Shown: positions 36,638 to 46,537, numbered from the stretch's first letter. The stretch: 64,000 nt of DNA from an uncultured Eisenbergiella sp. (GCA_947630215.1 CANRGX010000004.1:62001-126000); one strand, 5' to 3'. Numbers and translations: made by a program. Notes: generated by a model from the letters alone, not told the origin.

Positions 36638-37867
36638 ATGAAAAAAGGATATTTTACCGCGGGAGCGTTTGCGCTGTCCGTCCTGCTGCTGGCAGGCTGC
36701 GGCGGCCAGAACGCGCAGAAGGAGACGGAAAGCGCGGCTCTGCCGGAGGAGACGGCGGAAACGTCGCAGACGACAGAAACACAGGACTATCCGGACGAGG
36801 CCTATCTGAGTTATCTGGACGTGGACGATTATGTAGACATTGCGCGGGAAGACTATATGGGGGTCGAGGTGACCCTGGAGGCGCCGCATGTGAGCGACGA
36901 ACAGGTGGAAAACGGGATTCAGAACGCGCTCCAGTCCAATCCGGACAGGACGGAAATTACGGATCGCGCCGCCAAGGAGGGAGATCTGACGGATATCAGC
37001 TATGTCGGGAAGAAGGACGGCACGGCGTTCGACGGCGGCAGCGCCGACAATTATGAACTGGAACTGGGTTCCGGCCGTTTCATCGAGGGCTTTGAGGACG
37101 GCATAATCGGGATGAAACCGGGGGAGACAAAGGATTTGAACCTCACTTTCCCGGAGACGTACAGCAATGCGGAGCTGGCCGGGGCGGATGTGGTGTTCAC
37201 CGTCACCCTGAATAAGATCTATGAGCTTTCCACGTCCAAGCTGGACGACAGCTTTGTCAAAAAACTGGATATCGAGAACGTGGAGACGGTGGATCAGTAC
37301 CGGCAGTACCTTTATGACCGGTATATGGAAGACGCTCAGCAGCAGTACCAGACAGAGCTGGAAAACACAGTGATGGACGCCATATACGACAAGGCTGTCT
37401 TTAAGGCGGAGGCGCCGGAGATGAAGGCGCGCTATCACGACCGGATCGTGAACGGCAATTATTCTTATTTGAGCACCATGGCCGCCATGTACGGGACGGA
37501 TCTGGAGACCCTGCTGGGAAGCAGCTGGGTGGAATATGTGGCAGCCAACGAGGAGCAGATCCAGGCTTCCGCGGACAATGCGGCCAAGCAGATTCTGCTG
37601 GTGCAAAAGATTGCGGAAAACGAAGGACTGACCGTGACGCAGGAGGAGATCGACGCGGACATGGAGCAACAGGCCGGGATCTACGGCTATGAGTCGGCGG
37701 ACGCCTTTAAGGAAGCCATGGGCGGCGAACTGCGGGGCTATGACGAATCGCTGGTGATGCAGAAGGTGGTGGATTTCCTGGTGAAAAACGCCAAGGTGAC
37801 GCAGACGGAGCCGGAGCCGGAAACACAGGCGGAGACGGAAACGGAGACGGAAACCGCGGCCAGATAG
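36638..37867 (+). CDS. Secreted lipoprotein with trigger-factor-like FKBP domain
   Basis: A 409-residue exported protein: signal peptide MKKGYFTAGAFALSVLLL with lipobox LAGC (Cys21). After an acidic Glu/Thr linker comes an FKBP-type peptidyl-prolyl isomerase domain (about residues 105-195; SYVGKKDGTAFDGG, LELGSGRFIEGFEDGIIGM). A helical region like the trigger-factor C-terminal chaperone part follows (about 200-390). The end is low-complexity Glu/Thr. The trigger-factor ribosome-binding N-terminus is absent, so it is not tig itself; I infer a foldase outside the membrane, like PrsA in role. AGGAGG precedes the ATG. Confidence 0.88.
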   Translation: MKKGYFTAGAFALSVLLLAGCGGQNAQKETESAALPEETAETSQTTETQDYPDEAYLSYLDVDDYVDIAREDYMGVEVTLEAPHVSDEQVENGIQNALQSNPDRTEITDRAAKEGDLTDISYVGKKDGTAFDGGSADNYELELGSGRFIEGFEDGIIGMKPGETKDLNLTFPETYSNAELAGADVVFTVTLNKIYELSTSKLDDSFVKKLDIENVETVDQYRQYLYDRYMEDAQQQYQTELENTVMDAIYDKAVFKAEAPEMKARYHDRIVNGNYSYLSTMAAMYGTDLETLLGSSWVEYVAANEEQIQASADNAAKQILLVQKIAENEGLTVTQEEIDADMEQQAGIYGYESADAFKEAMGGELRGYDESLVMQKVVDFLVKNAKVTQTEPEPETQAETETETETAAR

Positions 37868-37954
37868 ACGCCCTTTTGCCACAGCAGAAAAAAAGGAAAG
37901 CCGTATTTTGCGCTGCGGCCGCAATGAAGCGGGAAACGCAGCATGGAGGAAAAA

Positions 37955-39349
37955 ATGGATTTGACACAGATCAGACAGATATTCCGGGAAAAGGAAACGT
38001 ATGCCGGGAAACGGGTGACCGTGGGCGGATGGGTCAGGAGCAACCGCGATTCCAAGAACTTTGGGTTTCTGGTGATAAACGACGGGACCTTTTTTGAACC
38101 GCTGCAGGTGGTGTACGCGGCGGACAGACTGGAGAATTACGGAGAGACCGCGCGGATCGGCGTGGGCAGCGCGGTCATCGTCACGGGGACGATTACCCTG
38201 ACGCCGGGGGCGAAGCAGCCCCTTGAAATGCAGGCCGAGGAAGTGACCACGGAAGGGGCCTGCGGGCCGGACTATCCGCTGCAGAAGAAGCGCCACAGCT
38301 TTGAATATCTGCGCACCATTTCCCACTTGAGACCCAGAACCAACACATTCCAGGCGGTGTTCCGGGTGCGTTCCCTGATCGCCTACGCGATCCACCGGTT
38401 TTTCCAGGAGAGAGGGTTCGTCTATGTGCATACACCCCTGATCACCGGGAGCGACTGCGAGGGAGCGGGGGAGATGTTTTCCGTGACCACGCTGGATCTG
38501 GGCAATGTCCCGAAAACAGAGGACGGCGCGGTGGATTACACGCAGGACTTCTTTGGGAAATCCACCAATCTGACGGTCAGCGGGCAGCTCAACGGAGAAG
38601 CCTTTGCCATGGCGTTTAAAAACATTTATACCTTTGGCCCGACCTTTAGGGCGGAAAATTCCAATACCACGCGCCACGCCGCAGAGTTCTGGATGATCGA
38701 ACCGGAGATTGCCTTTGCGGATCTGAAGGACGATATGGTGCTGGCAGAGTCCATGCTGAAATATATCATCCGTTATGTGCTGGAAAATGCGCCGGAGGAA
38801 ATGGCGTTTTTCAACAGCTTTGTGGATAAAGGACTGCTGGAGCGGCTCAACCATGTGCTGCAGTCCGATTTCGGCCATGTGACGTATACGCAGGCCGTGG
38901 AGATTCTGGAGAAGCACAACGACGAATTTGACTATAAGGTGTACTGGGGCTGCGATTTGCAGACGGAGCATGAGCGTTATCTGACGGAGAAGGAGTTTCA
39001 GCGTCCCGTGTTTGTGACGGATTATCCGAAGGAAATCAAGGCCTTTTATATGAAACTCAATCCGGACGGAAAGACGGTAGCGGCCATGGACTGCCTGGTG
39101 CCGGGAATTGGCGAGATCATCGGCGGCAGCCAGAGGGAAGACAGTCTGGAGCTTCTGGAAAAACGGATGGATGAACTGGGAATGAACAAGGAGGACTACC
39201 GGTTTTATCTGGATCTGCGCAGATACGGTTCGGCCAGACACGCCGGGTTCGGGCTGGGCTTTGAACGCTGCGTGATGTATCTGACCGGTATGGGAAATAT
39301 CCGGGACGTGCTTCCCTTCCCCAGAACCGTGAAAAACTGCGAACTGTAG
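37955..39349 (+). CDS. asnS: Asparaginyl-tRNA synthetase
   Basis: Charges tRNA-Asn. The class II enzyme has 464 residues, with an N-terminal OB-fold anticodon domain ([18 protein letters not shown]) and a catalytic core with motif 2 ([21 protein letters not shown], about residue 233) and motif 3 ([15 protein letters not shown], near the C-terminus). ATG at 37955 has GGAGGA at 37946-37950; the ATG at 37943 overlaps this site and is rejected. No T-box leader was recognised upstream. Confidence 0.97.
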   Translation: MDLTQIRQIFREKETYAGKRVTVGGWVRSNRDSKNFGFLVINDGTFFEPLQVVYAADRLENYGETARIGVGSAVIVTGTITLTPGAKQPLEMQAEEVTTEGACGPDYPLQKKRHSFEYLRTISHLRPRTNTFQAVFRVRSLIAYAIHRFFQERGFVYVHTPLITGSDCEGAGEMFSVTTLDLGNVPKTEDGAVDYTQDFFGKSTNLTVSGQLNGEAFAMAFKNIYTFGPTFRAENSNTTRHAAEFWMIEPEIAFADLKDDMVLAESMLKYIIRYVLENAPEEMAFFNSFVDKGLLERLNHVLQSDFGHVTYTQAVEILEKHNDEFDYKVYWGCDLQTEHERYLTEKEFQRPVFVTDYPKEIKAFYMKLNPDGKTVAAMDCLVPGIGEIIGGSQREDSLELLEKRMDELGMNKEDYRFYLDLRRYGSARHAGFGLGFERCVMYLTGMGNIRDVLPFPRTVKNCEL

Positions 39350-39394
39350 GAAAAACCGGGCGCGTAGGACGGGCGGCTGAAAGGCGGGCTGCAA

Positions 39395-40624
39395 ATGAGA
39401 AAGGGTCTGGCTGGACTTCTGATTTTCATATCGGTTTTTATGCTGGCAGGCCAGCCTCTTTCTGCTGCGCGGACGCGGGAGGATATTGCCCGGGATCGGG
39501 ATAGGGCGAAGCAGGAACAACAAAATACGCAGAAGCAGTACGACGAGGCCCAGGGGAAGCTGGGCGATCTGGAGGCCGAGCAGGAGGCCCTGCAGGAGGA
39601 GATCGAAGCGCTGGACGCTTCCCTGGTGGAGGTGATTGCCAGCGTCAGCCTGCAGGAGGATCTGATTGCGCAGACCCGTGAAGCGATTCAGGAGGCCCAG
39701 GAGGAGTACGACGAGGCCAAGGAAAGGGAAGAAGCGCAGTACGCTTCCATGAAAAAGAGGATTCGCTACCTGTATGAAAAGGGAGAATCCAATTATGTGG
39801 AGTTTCTGACCAAAAGCACCAGCTGGAGCGAAATGATCAATCAGGCCGGGTATGTGGAAAAACTCCATGAATATGACGCCAAAATGCTCCTGCGGTATAT
39901 CGCGCTGAAGGAGGAAGTGGCCCTTAAAAAGGAGCAGCTGGAGGAACAGGAGAGCGAACTGGACGCGCAGCTGTTTGAACTGGAGGAAGAAAAGGCCGCC
40001 ATGGAGGAAATGATGGCGGAAAAAAAGGACTTGTCGGCGGATTACGACAATCAGATCGCCCGCGTGCGGCAGGAGGCCGCCGTTTATAAGGCGCAGATCA
40101 AGCAGCAGAACGCGGCGCTGGCGGCCCTGCAGGAGGAAGAAAACGCCATTATCCGGGCGGAGGAGGAGCGCAGAAAAGCGGAGGAAGCGGCCCGGAAAGC
40201 GGCGGAGAACCAGAGCAGCGAAAACAAGACCGCCACCTCCTCCGGCGGCGGTCTCAAGACCGTGCCCCCGGCCACCGGTTCCACGGGCGCCGATATTGCA
40301 AAATACGCCTGTCAGTTTGTGGGGAACCCTTATGTGGCCGGCGGAACCAGCCTGACTGCAGGCGCGGACTGCTCCGGCTTTGTGATGGCGGTCTACAAGC
40401 AGTACGGCTACAGCCTTCCCCGCAGTTCCACGGCGCAGCGGAGCGCCGGAAGGGAAGTGTCCTATGATCAGGCACAGCCCGGGGATATCATCTGTTATTC
40501 CGGCCATGTGGCCATCTATTTGGGAGGCGGGCGGATTGTGCACGCCAGCACCGCCAAGACCGGCATCAAATACGGCTATGCCAATTACCGGCCGATTCTC
40601 ACGATAAGAAGGATCGTGGGCTGA
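39395..40624 (+). CDS. CwlO-like NlpC/P60 peptidoglycan hydrolase
   Basis: A secreted 409-residue cell-wall endopeptidase. The signal peptide (GLAGLLIFISVFMLAGQPLSA) is cut near residue 25. A long coiled coil (about 30-240, Glu/Gln/Lys-rich) and a short Ser/Gly/Thr linker follow, then a C-terminal NlpC/P60 domain with catalytic Cys in GADCSGFVM (about 326) and His in SGHVAIYLGGGRIVH (about 370). The coiled-coil plus NlpC layout matches CwlO-type DL-endopeptidases, which in model Firmicutes are activated by FtsEX. No ftsEX is adjacent. Confidence 0.93.
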   Translation: MRKGLAGLLIFISVFMLAGQPLSAARTREDIARDRDRAKQEQQNTQKQYDEAQGKLGDLEAEQEALQEEIEALDASLVEVIASVSLQEDLIAQTREAIQEAQEEYDEAKEREEAQYASMKKRIRYLYEKGESNYVEFLTKSTSWSEMINQAGYVEKLHEYDAKMLLRYIALKEEVALKKEQLEEQESELDAQLFELEEEKAAMEEMMAEKKDLSADYDNQIARVRQEAAVYKAQIKQQNAALAALQEEENAIIRAEEERRKAEEAARKAAENQSSENKTATSSGGGLKTVPPATGSTGADIAKYACQFVGNPYVAGGTSLTAGADCSGFVMAVYKQYGYSLPRSSTAQRSAGREVSYDQAQPGDIICYSGHVAIYLGGGRIVHASTAKTGIKYGYANYRPILTIRRIVG

Positions 40625-40642
40625 CCGGGAAGGAAAGGAAAC

Positions 40643-41521
40643 ATGCAGGAAAAGAAGCTGGAGCGCAACGACCCGTGCTGGTGCGGCAGCGGGAAAAAAT
40701 ACAAGCAGTGTCATATGCGCCTGGACGAACGGATCCATACGTTTGCCATGGCAGGGCATCTTGTCCCGGAGCATCGGCTGATAAAAACCGCCGGACAGAT
40801 CGACGGGATCCGGGAGAGCGGCAAAATCAATGCAGCCGTGCTGGATCATGTGGCGGCCCATATCCGGGCCGGTATGAGCACGGCGGAAATCGACCGTCTG
40901 GTGGAGGAAAAGACCCGGGCCTGTCATGCTGTCCCGGCCCCGCTGGGCTATGAGGGATTTCCCAAAAGCGTCTGTACTTCCGTCAACGATCAGGTCTGTC
41001 ACGGCATTCCATCCGAAAAAGATATCCTGCGGGAGGGGGATATTGTCAACGTAGACGTATCCACCATTTACCGGGGATATTTTTCCGATTCCTCCCGGAT
41101 GTTCATCATCGGGAAGACCACGCCGGAGAGGGAAAGACTGGTGCGCGTGGCGAAGGAGTGCATGGAGGCCGGTATCGCCCAGGTGAGGCCCTGGCAGTTC
41201 CTTGGGGATATGGCGGACGCGGTGAACTGCCATGCGAAAAAGAACGGCTGCAGTGTGGTGGCCGAGGTAGGAGGCCACGGCGTGGGGCTGGAGTTCCACG
41301 AGGATCCTTTTGTCAGCTATGTGGCCCCCAAAGGAACGGAAATGCTTCTGGTACCGGGAATGGTCTTTACCATTGAACCCATGGTGAACGCGGGAAGCCC
41401 GGAAATCTGTATCGACGAGGAGAACGGCTGGACGATTTATACCCAGGACGGAAAGCCGTCTGCCCAGTGGGAAGTGACGGTGGCGGTGACGGAGGACGGA
41501 TGCGAAATTCTGGCGTGGTGA
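40643..41521 (+). CDS. map: Type I methionine aminopeptidase with N-terminal SEC-C motif
   Basis: Removes the initiator methionine from nascent proteins. The 292-residue protein begins with a SEC-C zinc motif (NDPCWCGSGKKYKQCH, residues 9-24) as in many Clostridia and chlamydial-type Map. The peptidase then shows the metal ligands in VNVDVSTIYRGYFSDSSRMF (two Asp), GGHGVGLEFHEDP (His), FTIEPM (Glu) and QWEVTVAV (Glu). It lies 18 bases after the NlpC/P60 gene and before a terminator, so the two may share a transcript. Confidence 0.96.
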   Translation: MQEKKLERNDPCWCGSGKKYKQCHMRLDERIHTFAMAGHLVPEHRLIKTAGQIDGIRESGKINAAVLDHVAAHIRAGMSTAEIDRLVEEKTRACHAVPAPLGYEGFPKSVCTSVNDQVCHGIPSEKDILREGDIVNVDVSTIYRGYFSDSSRMFIIGKTTPERERLVRVAKECMEAGIAQVRPWQFLGDMADAVNCHAKKNGCSVVAEVGGHGVGLEFHEDPFVSYVAPKGTEMLLVPGMVFTIEPMVNAGSPEICIDEENGWTIYTQDGKPSAQWEVTVAVTEDGCEILAW

Positions 41522-41550
41522 GAAACAGACAAAATAAATAATTATAGAGG

Positions 41551-41603
41551 AACGGAAAGCCCCTGTCAATCAGTTTGTACCTGAATGACAGGGGCCCGTT
41601 TTT
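41551..41603 (+). terminator. Terminator after map
   Basis: A long hairpin: GCCCCTGTCA (41559-41568) with TGACAGGGGC (41586-41595), an inner 4-bp stem after one mismatch, and an outer AACGG/CCGTT, followed by five T (41599-41603). Confidence 0.85.
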
Positions 41604-41647
41604 GTATTATCCTGTTCCTATCAGACAGAAAACGGAGGACAAAGCGG

Positions 41648-42403
41648 ATGGAGAGCAGGATGACGGTGGTGCAGGCGCTGGAAGAACGGGATCTGCTGGT
41701 GAAGCGGATCCTGTCCCGGATACAGAAGGCGCAGTTTGTAGACTTCATCCGGGCCGGAGGAACGACGACCCGGGAAAGGCGGCTGACGAGGACGGAGTTT
41801 GAAAGACAGGCCGAAGGCGCCCTGCAGCAGATCAACGCCCTGATTGCCTACTATGATAAGCTCTGTTTTGCGATTTCCGTTTCCAACGCGTCCACCCTTC
41901 TGGAAACCTCCGTGGGAGAAATGACGGTGGCCTGCGCGATTCTGCTGCGCGGCCGGATGCGGGGCAGCAGTGTATACGGCGATCTGGCGGATTTTGAAGG
42001 GAGACTGGCGCGTCGGCTGGAAGCCGTTTATCCGGAATATCTGGAATATGCGCGCAAAAGAAACGACGCGATCCGCAGGGAAAACGCCCGGATCCAGCCC
42101 GGAAGGAAAGAAGGGACGGTGGTTTTGCTCAAGAGCGCAGACGCTACAAAAAAGCGCGCGGAAAAGGAAAACCCGGCGGAACGAGCCGGAAAAACAGGAG
42201 GGGAGGAGAAGGGCGCCGGAAGGCAGGAGTCTGCCCGGAAAAAAGGCCCAGCCCGGGGAAAAGGCCCGGACAGGCTGCAGGTCTTCGATCCTCTCGACGT
42301 CCGCCAGAGGGCGCAGGAACTGGAGGAACGGAGAGAAGCCCTGCTGGTGGAGCTGGACGCAAAGATCAAAATATCCAATGCTACCACCTTTCTTACCGTG
42401 TGA
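41648..42403 (+). CDS. Uncharacterised protein, resembles a phage-associated family
   Basis: A 251-residue protein. The N-terminal part (ALEERDLLVKRILSRIQKA, then INALIAYYDKLCFAISVSNASTL) and the C-terminal part (FDPLDVRQRAQELEERREALL, ending LDAKIKISNATTFLTV) recall, from memory, an uncharacterised protein family seen in Firmicute prophages, in which SNA-T segments recur at both ends. Between them lies a Lys/Glu/Gly/Arg-rich low-complexity linker (about residues 150-212). There are no phage genes around it. ATG at 41648 follows GGAGG (41635-41639 area). Function unknown. The assignment to that family should be treated as tentative. Confidence 0.65.
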   Translation: MESRMTVVQALEERDLLVKRILSRIQKAQFVDFIRAGGTTTRERRLTRTEFERQAEGALQQINALIAYYDKLCFAISVSNASTLLETSVGEMTVACAILLRGRMRGSSVYGDLADFEGRLARRLEAVYPEYLEYARKRNDAIRRENARIQPGRKEGTVVLLKSADATKKRAEKENPAERAGKTGGEEKGAGRQESARKKGPARGKGPDRLQVFDPLDVRQRAQELEERREALLVELDAKIKISNATTFLTV

Positions 42404-42745
42404 AAAAACTGCCCTCCGCACGAAAACCCCTATCCGGACAGGCAGGTTCTGCCGCTGGGAGGAAATCCTCTCGTATAAGTCTGGAAAGAAAAAAGAGATA
42501 GATTCGGATTTCTTTGTATTGTTTCATTAAAACACGCTCTCGCAGGCATGCATGACGATGGCGCAAAATCCATGGGAACGGTTATGGCAGTCCGGAAAGC
42601 CGGGGAAACCGCATGGCTGTGCGGCGGGCAGTTTTGATAAAGTACGGAAAACGGGACAGCATACCCGCTATGCTGGAAAGGGACGGGGAAAAGGAAGAAA
42701 ATGTTTGCACCAGAGATTGCCGCAGAGAAGAAGGGATGTGGTTTT
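42404..42745 (+). other. Gene-free stretch
   Basis: I see no convincing gene, terminator or promoter here. A 70-codon open frame at 42552-42764 has no family resemblance, a strained composition and overlaps the next gene. The base composition is mixed, with an AT-rich patch near 42480-42540. Confidence 0.5.
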
Positions 42746-43081
42746 ATGCTGGTTTATCCGGTGATTGATGCACAGGAGACGGGAAAGCATCTGAAAGAAG
42801 AGTGCGAGAGAAGGCGCGTGACGCCCAGAGAGATCCAGGAGTTTCTGGGGCTGGCGGCACTGCAGTCCGTTTATGAGTGGTTCCGGGGGAATACCCTGCC
42901 TTCGCTGGACAATTTTTATGCACTCAGCTGCTTTTTGGGCGCGCGGATGGAAGAACTGGTAGTACCGCAGCACAGAGGGAGAGAAGTTCCCGTGCGGGAT
43001 GCGTTCCGATCCCTGGAGAGACGCATGATGGCCTATCAGGGATTTTGTCTGCAGGCCTTAGGCGGCGGCAGGGCAGCGTAA
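42746..43081 (+). CDS. XRE-like helix-turn-helix regulator
   Basis: A 111-residue protein. It starts MLVYPVIDAQETGKHLKEECERRRVTP, then the HTH (REIQEFLGLAALQSVYEWFRGNTLPSLDNFYALSCFLG), an XRE-type fold in which the second helix reads FLGL rather than the usual AxxLGV. The last about 40 residues are a basic tail without known domain. ATG at 42746 matches the common start of this small family; an in-frame ATG at 42701 with AAGGAAG is possible. Targets are unknown. It is 156 bases upstream of the SNF2 gene, which has its own promoter. Confidence 0.75.
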   Translation: MLVYPVIDAQETGKHLKEECERRRVTPREIQEFLGLAALQSVYEWFRGNTLPSLDNFYALSCFLGARMEELVVPQHRGREVPVRDAFRSLERRMMAYQGFCLQALGGGRAA

Positions 43082-43136
43082 AGCGTTGTCTTTTTTGGCG
43101 GATGCGCTGCAGTTTTCCAGAATATCCGTTTTTTCG

Positions 43137-43165
43137 TTGCAGGAGGCGCCCGGATACGGTATGAT
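43137..43165 (+). promoter_or_regulatory. Promoter of the SNF2 helicase gene
   Basis: TTGCAG (43137-43142), a 17-base spacer and TATGAT (43160-43165). A small palindrome, AAAAGAT-AGC-ATCTTTT (43166-43182), starts right after the -10, at or just before the expected transcript start. Confidence 0.65.
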
Positions 43166-43240
43166 AAAAGATAGCATCTTTTAAGGGCCGGCCGCTTCCT
43201 GCAGGCTTCCGGCCGTTGGATAAAACGTGAGGGAGAGCGG

Positions 43241-46200
43241 ATGATCACAAAGGGAAAGCTGAGAGAGATGGCGCAGTATTCCTATGAGAGGGGCGTGAAG
43301 CTGTATTATCAGGACAGCGTGACGGAATTTCAGATCGAGGACGAGACACCCTTTGACAGAATAGAGGCGGTTGTGCGCGGCAGCGGCAGGAACAGCTACA
43401 TGGTGGGACTTTCCGTGAACCGGGATACGGACGAAGTGACGGAGAGCTATTGCGAGTGCCCGGCCTACCTTTCTTACAGCGGACTCTGCAAGCACTGTGT
43501 TGCCGTTATGATGAAATACATCGCCCAGCGGCAGAGGGAAGAACTGGCGGAAACTTTCAGACGGCGCCGGGAGACGGTTGGCGGGGATGCCGCACCCCAG
43601 ATCCGCCGGAGGGAAAGACAGACCACCGGACAGATGAAGGAATTGCTGCAAAGGCAGATTGTCCGGCATACGCTGCCCGTTCTGCAGGGCGACTCCTATG
43701 GGAAAATACAGCTCGACCCCATTCTGACCTGCACCAGAGGGGCCTGTCAGGTGGAATTTCGTATCGGCCTGAAAAAAAAGTATGTCCTGAAGAATGTAGG
43801 GGAGTTTGCGGAGGCCATGCGCAAGGGAACTGACCTGGCCTACGGGAAAAATCTTCAGTTTGTTCACGTGATGGAGAGTTTTGACCCGCAGTCCCGAAAG
43901 CTGGCGGCGTTCATTCTGGAGTGGATGGACAGATACGAGAGCGCATACCGGCAGTACCATCCCTATCTGCTGTATTCTTCGCTGTCGTTCCGGATACGGG
44001 AAATGCAGCTGGACAGCTGGGGAATCGAGTCCTTCCTGGAAGCGGTCGGGGATCGGCCTTTTTGGGCCGACGTGAACGGAACGGGAGAAAAGGAATGGCG
44101 CGTTACCGGGAAGACCCTGCGCAGACAGCTTTATTTCAGAGGGCTTTCGGACGGAATGGAAATTACGATGGATCCGCTGTTCGGCTATGACTGCGAAAGG
44201 TATTTTATCTTTTTTTGCAATGGATTGATCTATCCGGTACAGAAGGAGGAGCTTGGGACCGCGGGGGAATTTTTTTCCTGTATGCGGGAAATCCCGCAGA
44301 AGACGGCCTTCATTCAGAAAGCGGATATGCCGGCCTTTTTCCGCCAGATCATGCCTGCGCTGCGGGAGACCTGTGATTGCGTGATGCAGAATGTGACGGA
44401 GGAGGAAGCGTATTTGTCTTCTCCGACTTTCCGCTTTTATTTGGATATGCCGCAGGAGGATTTCCTATCCTGCAGGGCCATGGCGGTCTATGGGGAGAAG
44501 GAATACAACGTATACGATCCTTCCTCCGATCTGGAACGGCGCGATATCTGGAAGGAAGCGGAGATCGGAAAAGTCGTAAGCGCCTGCTGCGGCGTTTATG
44601 ACGAAAAGAAGAAAACGATGGGGATCGGAGAAGGGGCCCCGGCGTTTTATGAATTTTTGACGGAGGGCGCCGCCCGGCTGCGCCAGTACGGGGAAGTATA
44701 TGTTTCCGATGCCATAAAGCGGATCCGGGTTCTTCCTTCCCCCAAAGTATCGGTGGGACTTTCCCTGGCCGGGGATCTGCTGGATCTGTCCGTCACTTCG
44801 CAGGATCTGTCCCGGGAGCAGCTGGCGGAGATTTTATCCCGCTATAACAGGCGCAGACGGTATTACCGTCTCAGAAACGGGGACATCGTGCGCACGGATG
44901 GGGAAGACTGGCATTCTCTTTATGAAGTGCAGAAAGCCCTTCAGCTTTCGGAGAGACAGTGGAAGAAGGAACGGATAGAACTGCCCCGCTACCGTGCGTT
45001 CAACCTGGAGGATGCGCTGAAGGAAGGACAGAGCCTCAGCGTGAAAAAGGACGAAGGTTTTCGTGCCCTGATTTCCGGGATGAGGACAGTGGAGGAAAAC
45101 AATTTTGCGGTGCCTCCCGCCCTGGAAGGCGTGATGCGGGAATATCAGAAATATGGGTACCGATGGATCCGAACGCTGTGCCATAACGGGTTTGGCGGTA
45201 TACTGGCCGATGATATGGGTCTGGGAAAGACCCTGCAGGTGATTTGTTTTCTGCTGTCGGAGATGGGGCCGCAGGCCGGAGAGGGACAACCCTCCGGAGA
45301 CAAAAGCGCGCTGATTGTATGCCCGGCTTCTCTCGTCTATAACTGGCAGAAGGAGCTGGAGCGGTTCGCGCCAGGCCTTCCGGTGCGCGTGATCACCGGA
45401 ACGGCGGCGGAACGGGGAGAGAAATTAAAGCGCGTCCTTCGGGGAGAGGTTGTTATCACTTCCTATGATCTGCTGCGCCGGGATGTGGAATGGTACGAAG
45501 GAATTTCCTTCTTCTGCCAGGTGATAGACGAGGCGCAATATATCAAGAATCAAGGTACGCAGGCGGCAAAGGCGGTGAAACAGGTGCGGGCGTCCTTCCG
45601 GCTTGCGCTGACGGGCACCCCGGTGGAAAACCGGCTGAGCGAGCTGTGGAGCATTTTTGATTATCTGATGCCCGGATATCTTTATTCCTATCAGCGCTTC
45701 CGGGAGGAACTGGAGCGCCCTGTCTGGGAAGGGGAGGAAGAAACCGCCGCGCGCCTTCAGAAGATGATACGGCCCTTTGTGCTGCGCCGCCTGAAGCAGG
45801 AGGTTTTAAAGGAACTGCCGGATAAGCTGGAAGAAAACAGGTACGCCGTCATGGAAAAGGAACAGCAGGAACTCTATGACGCTCATGTAAAACGGATCCA
45901 GCTTTGGCTGGATAAGGAGAGCGAGGAGGAGTTTCGCCATTCCAAACTGCAGATCCTTGCGGAACTGACCAGGCTGCGCCAGCTCTGCTGCGATCCCGCG
46001 CTCCTATATGAAAATTATCAGGGCGGCTCTGCCAAACAGGAGATGGCCATGACGCTGGTAAAAAACGCTGTGGGAAACAATCATAAGGTCCTGCTGTTCT
46101 CCCAGTTTACCTCCATGCTGGATCGGCTGGCCCAATCCCTGCAGGAGGCGCACATTCCCTACTATATGCTCACCGGGGCGACGCCGAAGGAGAGACGCGT

Positions 46201-46537
46201 GCAGATGGTGGAGGAGTTTTCCTTCGATGCGGTTCCCGTGTTTTGTATTTCCCTGAAAGCCGGCGGAACGGGACTGAATCTGACTGCCGCCGATGTGGTC
46301 ATTCATTTTGACCCGTGGTGGAACGTGGCGGTTCAGAACCAGGCCACCGACCGCGCGCACCGGATCGGTCAGACGAATACGGTCAACGTATACCGTCTCA
46401 TCGCCAAGGGGACGATTGAGGAAAAGATTGTGGAGCTGCAGGAGAAAAAGCAGGAGCTGGCGGACAAGATTCTGGGCGGCAGAGGGCTGAAAAGCGGCAG
46501 TCTGACCAAAGAAGAACTGCTGGAGCTGCTGCGGTAG
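43241..46537 (+). CDS. SNF2/Rad54-family helicase with SWIM zinc finger
   Basis: A 1098-residue SWI2/SNF2 ATPase. The N-terminus has a SWIM zinc finger (CECPAYLSYSGLCKHCV, about residues 71-87) and an SNF2-associated bacterial region. The ATPase has ADDMGLGKTLQV (Walker A, about 655), VIDEAQYIKN (about 760), ALTGTPVENRLSELWSIFDYL (about 790), and the C-terminal ATDRAHRIGQ (about 1035). Such proteins translocate on dsDNA and may remodel protein-DNA complexes; the bacterial SWIM type has no settled role. It stands alone with its own promoter, and no nuclease or methylase partner is adjacent, so it is probably not a defence gene here. Confidence 0.93.
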   Translation: MITKGKLREMAQYSYERGVKLYYQDSVTEFQIEDETPFDRIEAVVRGSGRNSYMVGLSVNRDTDEVTESYCECPAYLSYSGLCKHCVAVMMKYIAQRQREELAETFRRRRETVGGDAAPQIRRRERQTTGQMKELLQRQIVRHTLPVLQGDSYGKIQLDPILTCTRGACQVEFRIGLKKKYVLKNVGEFAEAMRKGTDLAYGKNLQFVHVMESFDPQSRKLAAFILEWMDRYESAYRQYHPYLLYSSLSFRIREMQLDSWGIESFLEAVGDRPFWADVNGTGEKEWRVTGKTLRRQLYFRGLSDGMEITMDPLFGYDCERYFIFFCNGLIYPVQKEELGTAGEFFSCMREIPQKTAFIQKADMPAFFRQIMPALRETCDCVMQNVTEEEAYLSSPTFRFYLDMPQEDFLSCRAMAVYGEKEYNVYDPSSDLERRDIWKEAEIGKVVSACCGVYDEKKKTMGIGEGAPAFYEFLTEGAARLRQYGEVYVSDAIKRIRVLPSPKVSVGLSLAGDLLDLSVTSQDLSREQLAEILSRYNRRRRYYRLRNGDIVRTDGEDWHSLYEVQKALQLSERQWKKERIELPRYRAFNLEDALKEGQSLSVKKDEGFRALISGMRTVEENNFAVPPALEGVMREYQKYGYRWIRTLCHNGFGGILADDMGLGKTLQVICFLLSEMGPQAGEGQPSGDKSALIVCPASLVYNWQKELERFAPGLPVRVITGTAAERGEKLKRVLRGEVVITSYDLLRRDVEWYEGISFFCQVIDEAQYIKNQGTQAAKAVKQVRASFRLALTGTPVENRLSELWSIFDYLMPGYLYSYQRFREELERPVWEGEEETAARLQKMIRPFVLRRLKQEVLKELPDKLEENRYAVMEKEQQELYDAHVKRIQLWLDKESEEEFRHSKLQILAELTRLRQLCCDPALLYENYQGGSAKQEMAMTLVKNAVGNNHKVLLFSQFTSMLDRLAQSLQEAHIPYYMLTGATPKERRVQMVEEFSFDAVPVFCISLKAGGTGLNLTAADVVIHFDPWWNVAVQNQATDRAHRIGQTNTVNVYRLIAKGTIEEKIVELQEKKQELADKILGGRGLKSGSLTKEELLELLR

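Noticed and set aside
35267-41569. A 2,100-codon open frame on the minus strand.
   Set aside because: It runs opposite to cls, the foldase lipoprotein, asnS, the NlpC/P60 gene and map, all clear genes. It is His/Arg/Leu-rich with no domain, a GC-driven shadow.
42552-42764. A 70-codon frame before the XRE gene.
   Set aside because: No family resemblance, unlikely composition, overlaps the HTH gene.
43241-46537. SNF2/SWIM helicase as part of a DISARM-like defence system.
   Set aside because: No methylase, nuclease or DUF1998 partner is nearby; it has its own promoter and host-like composition.
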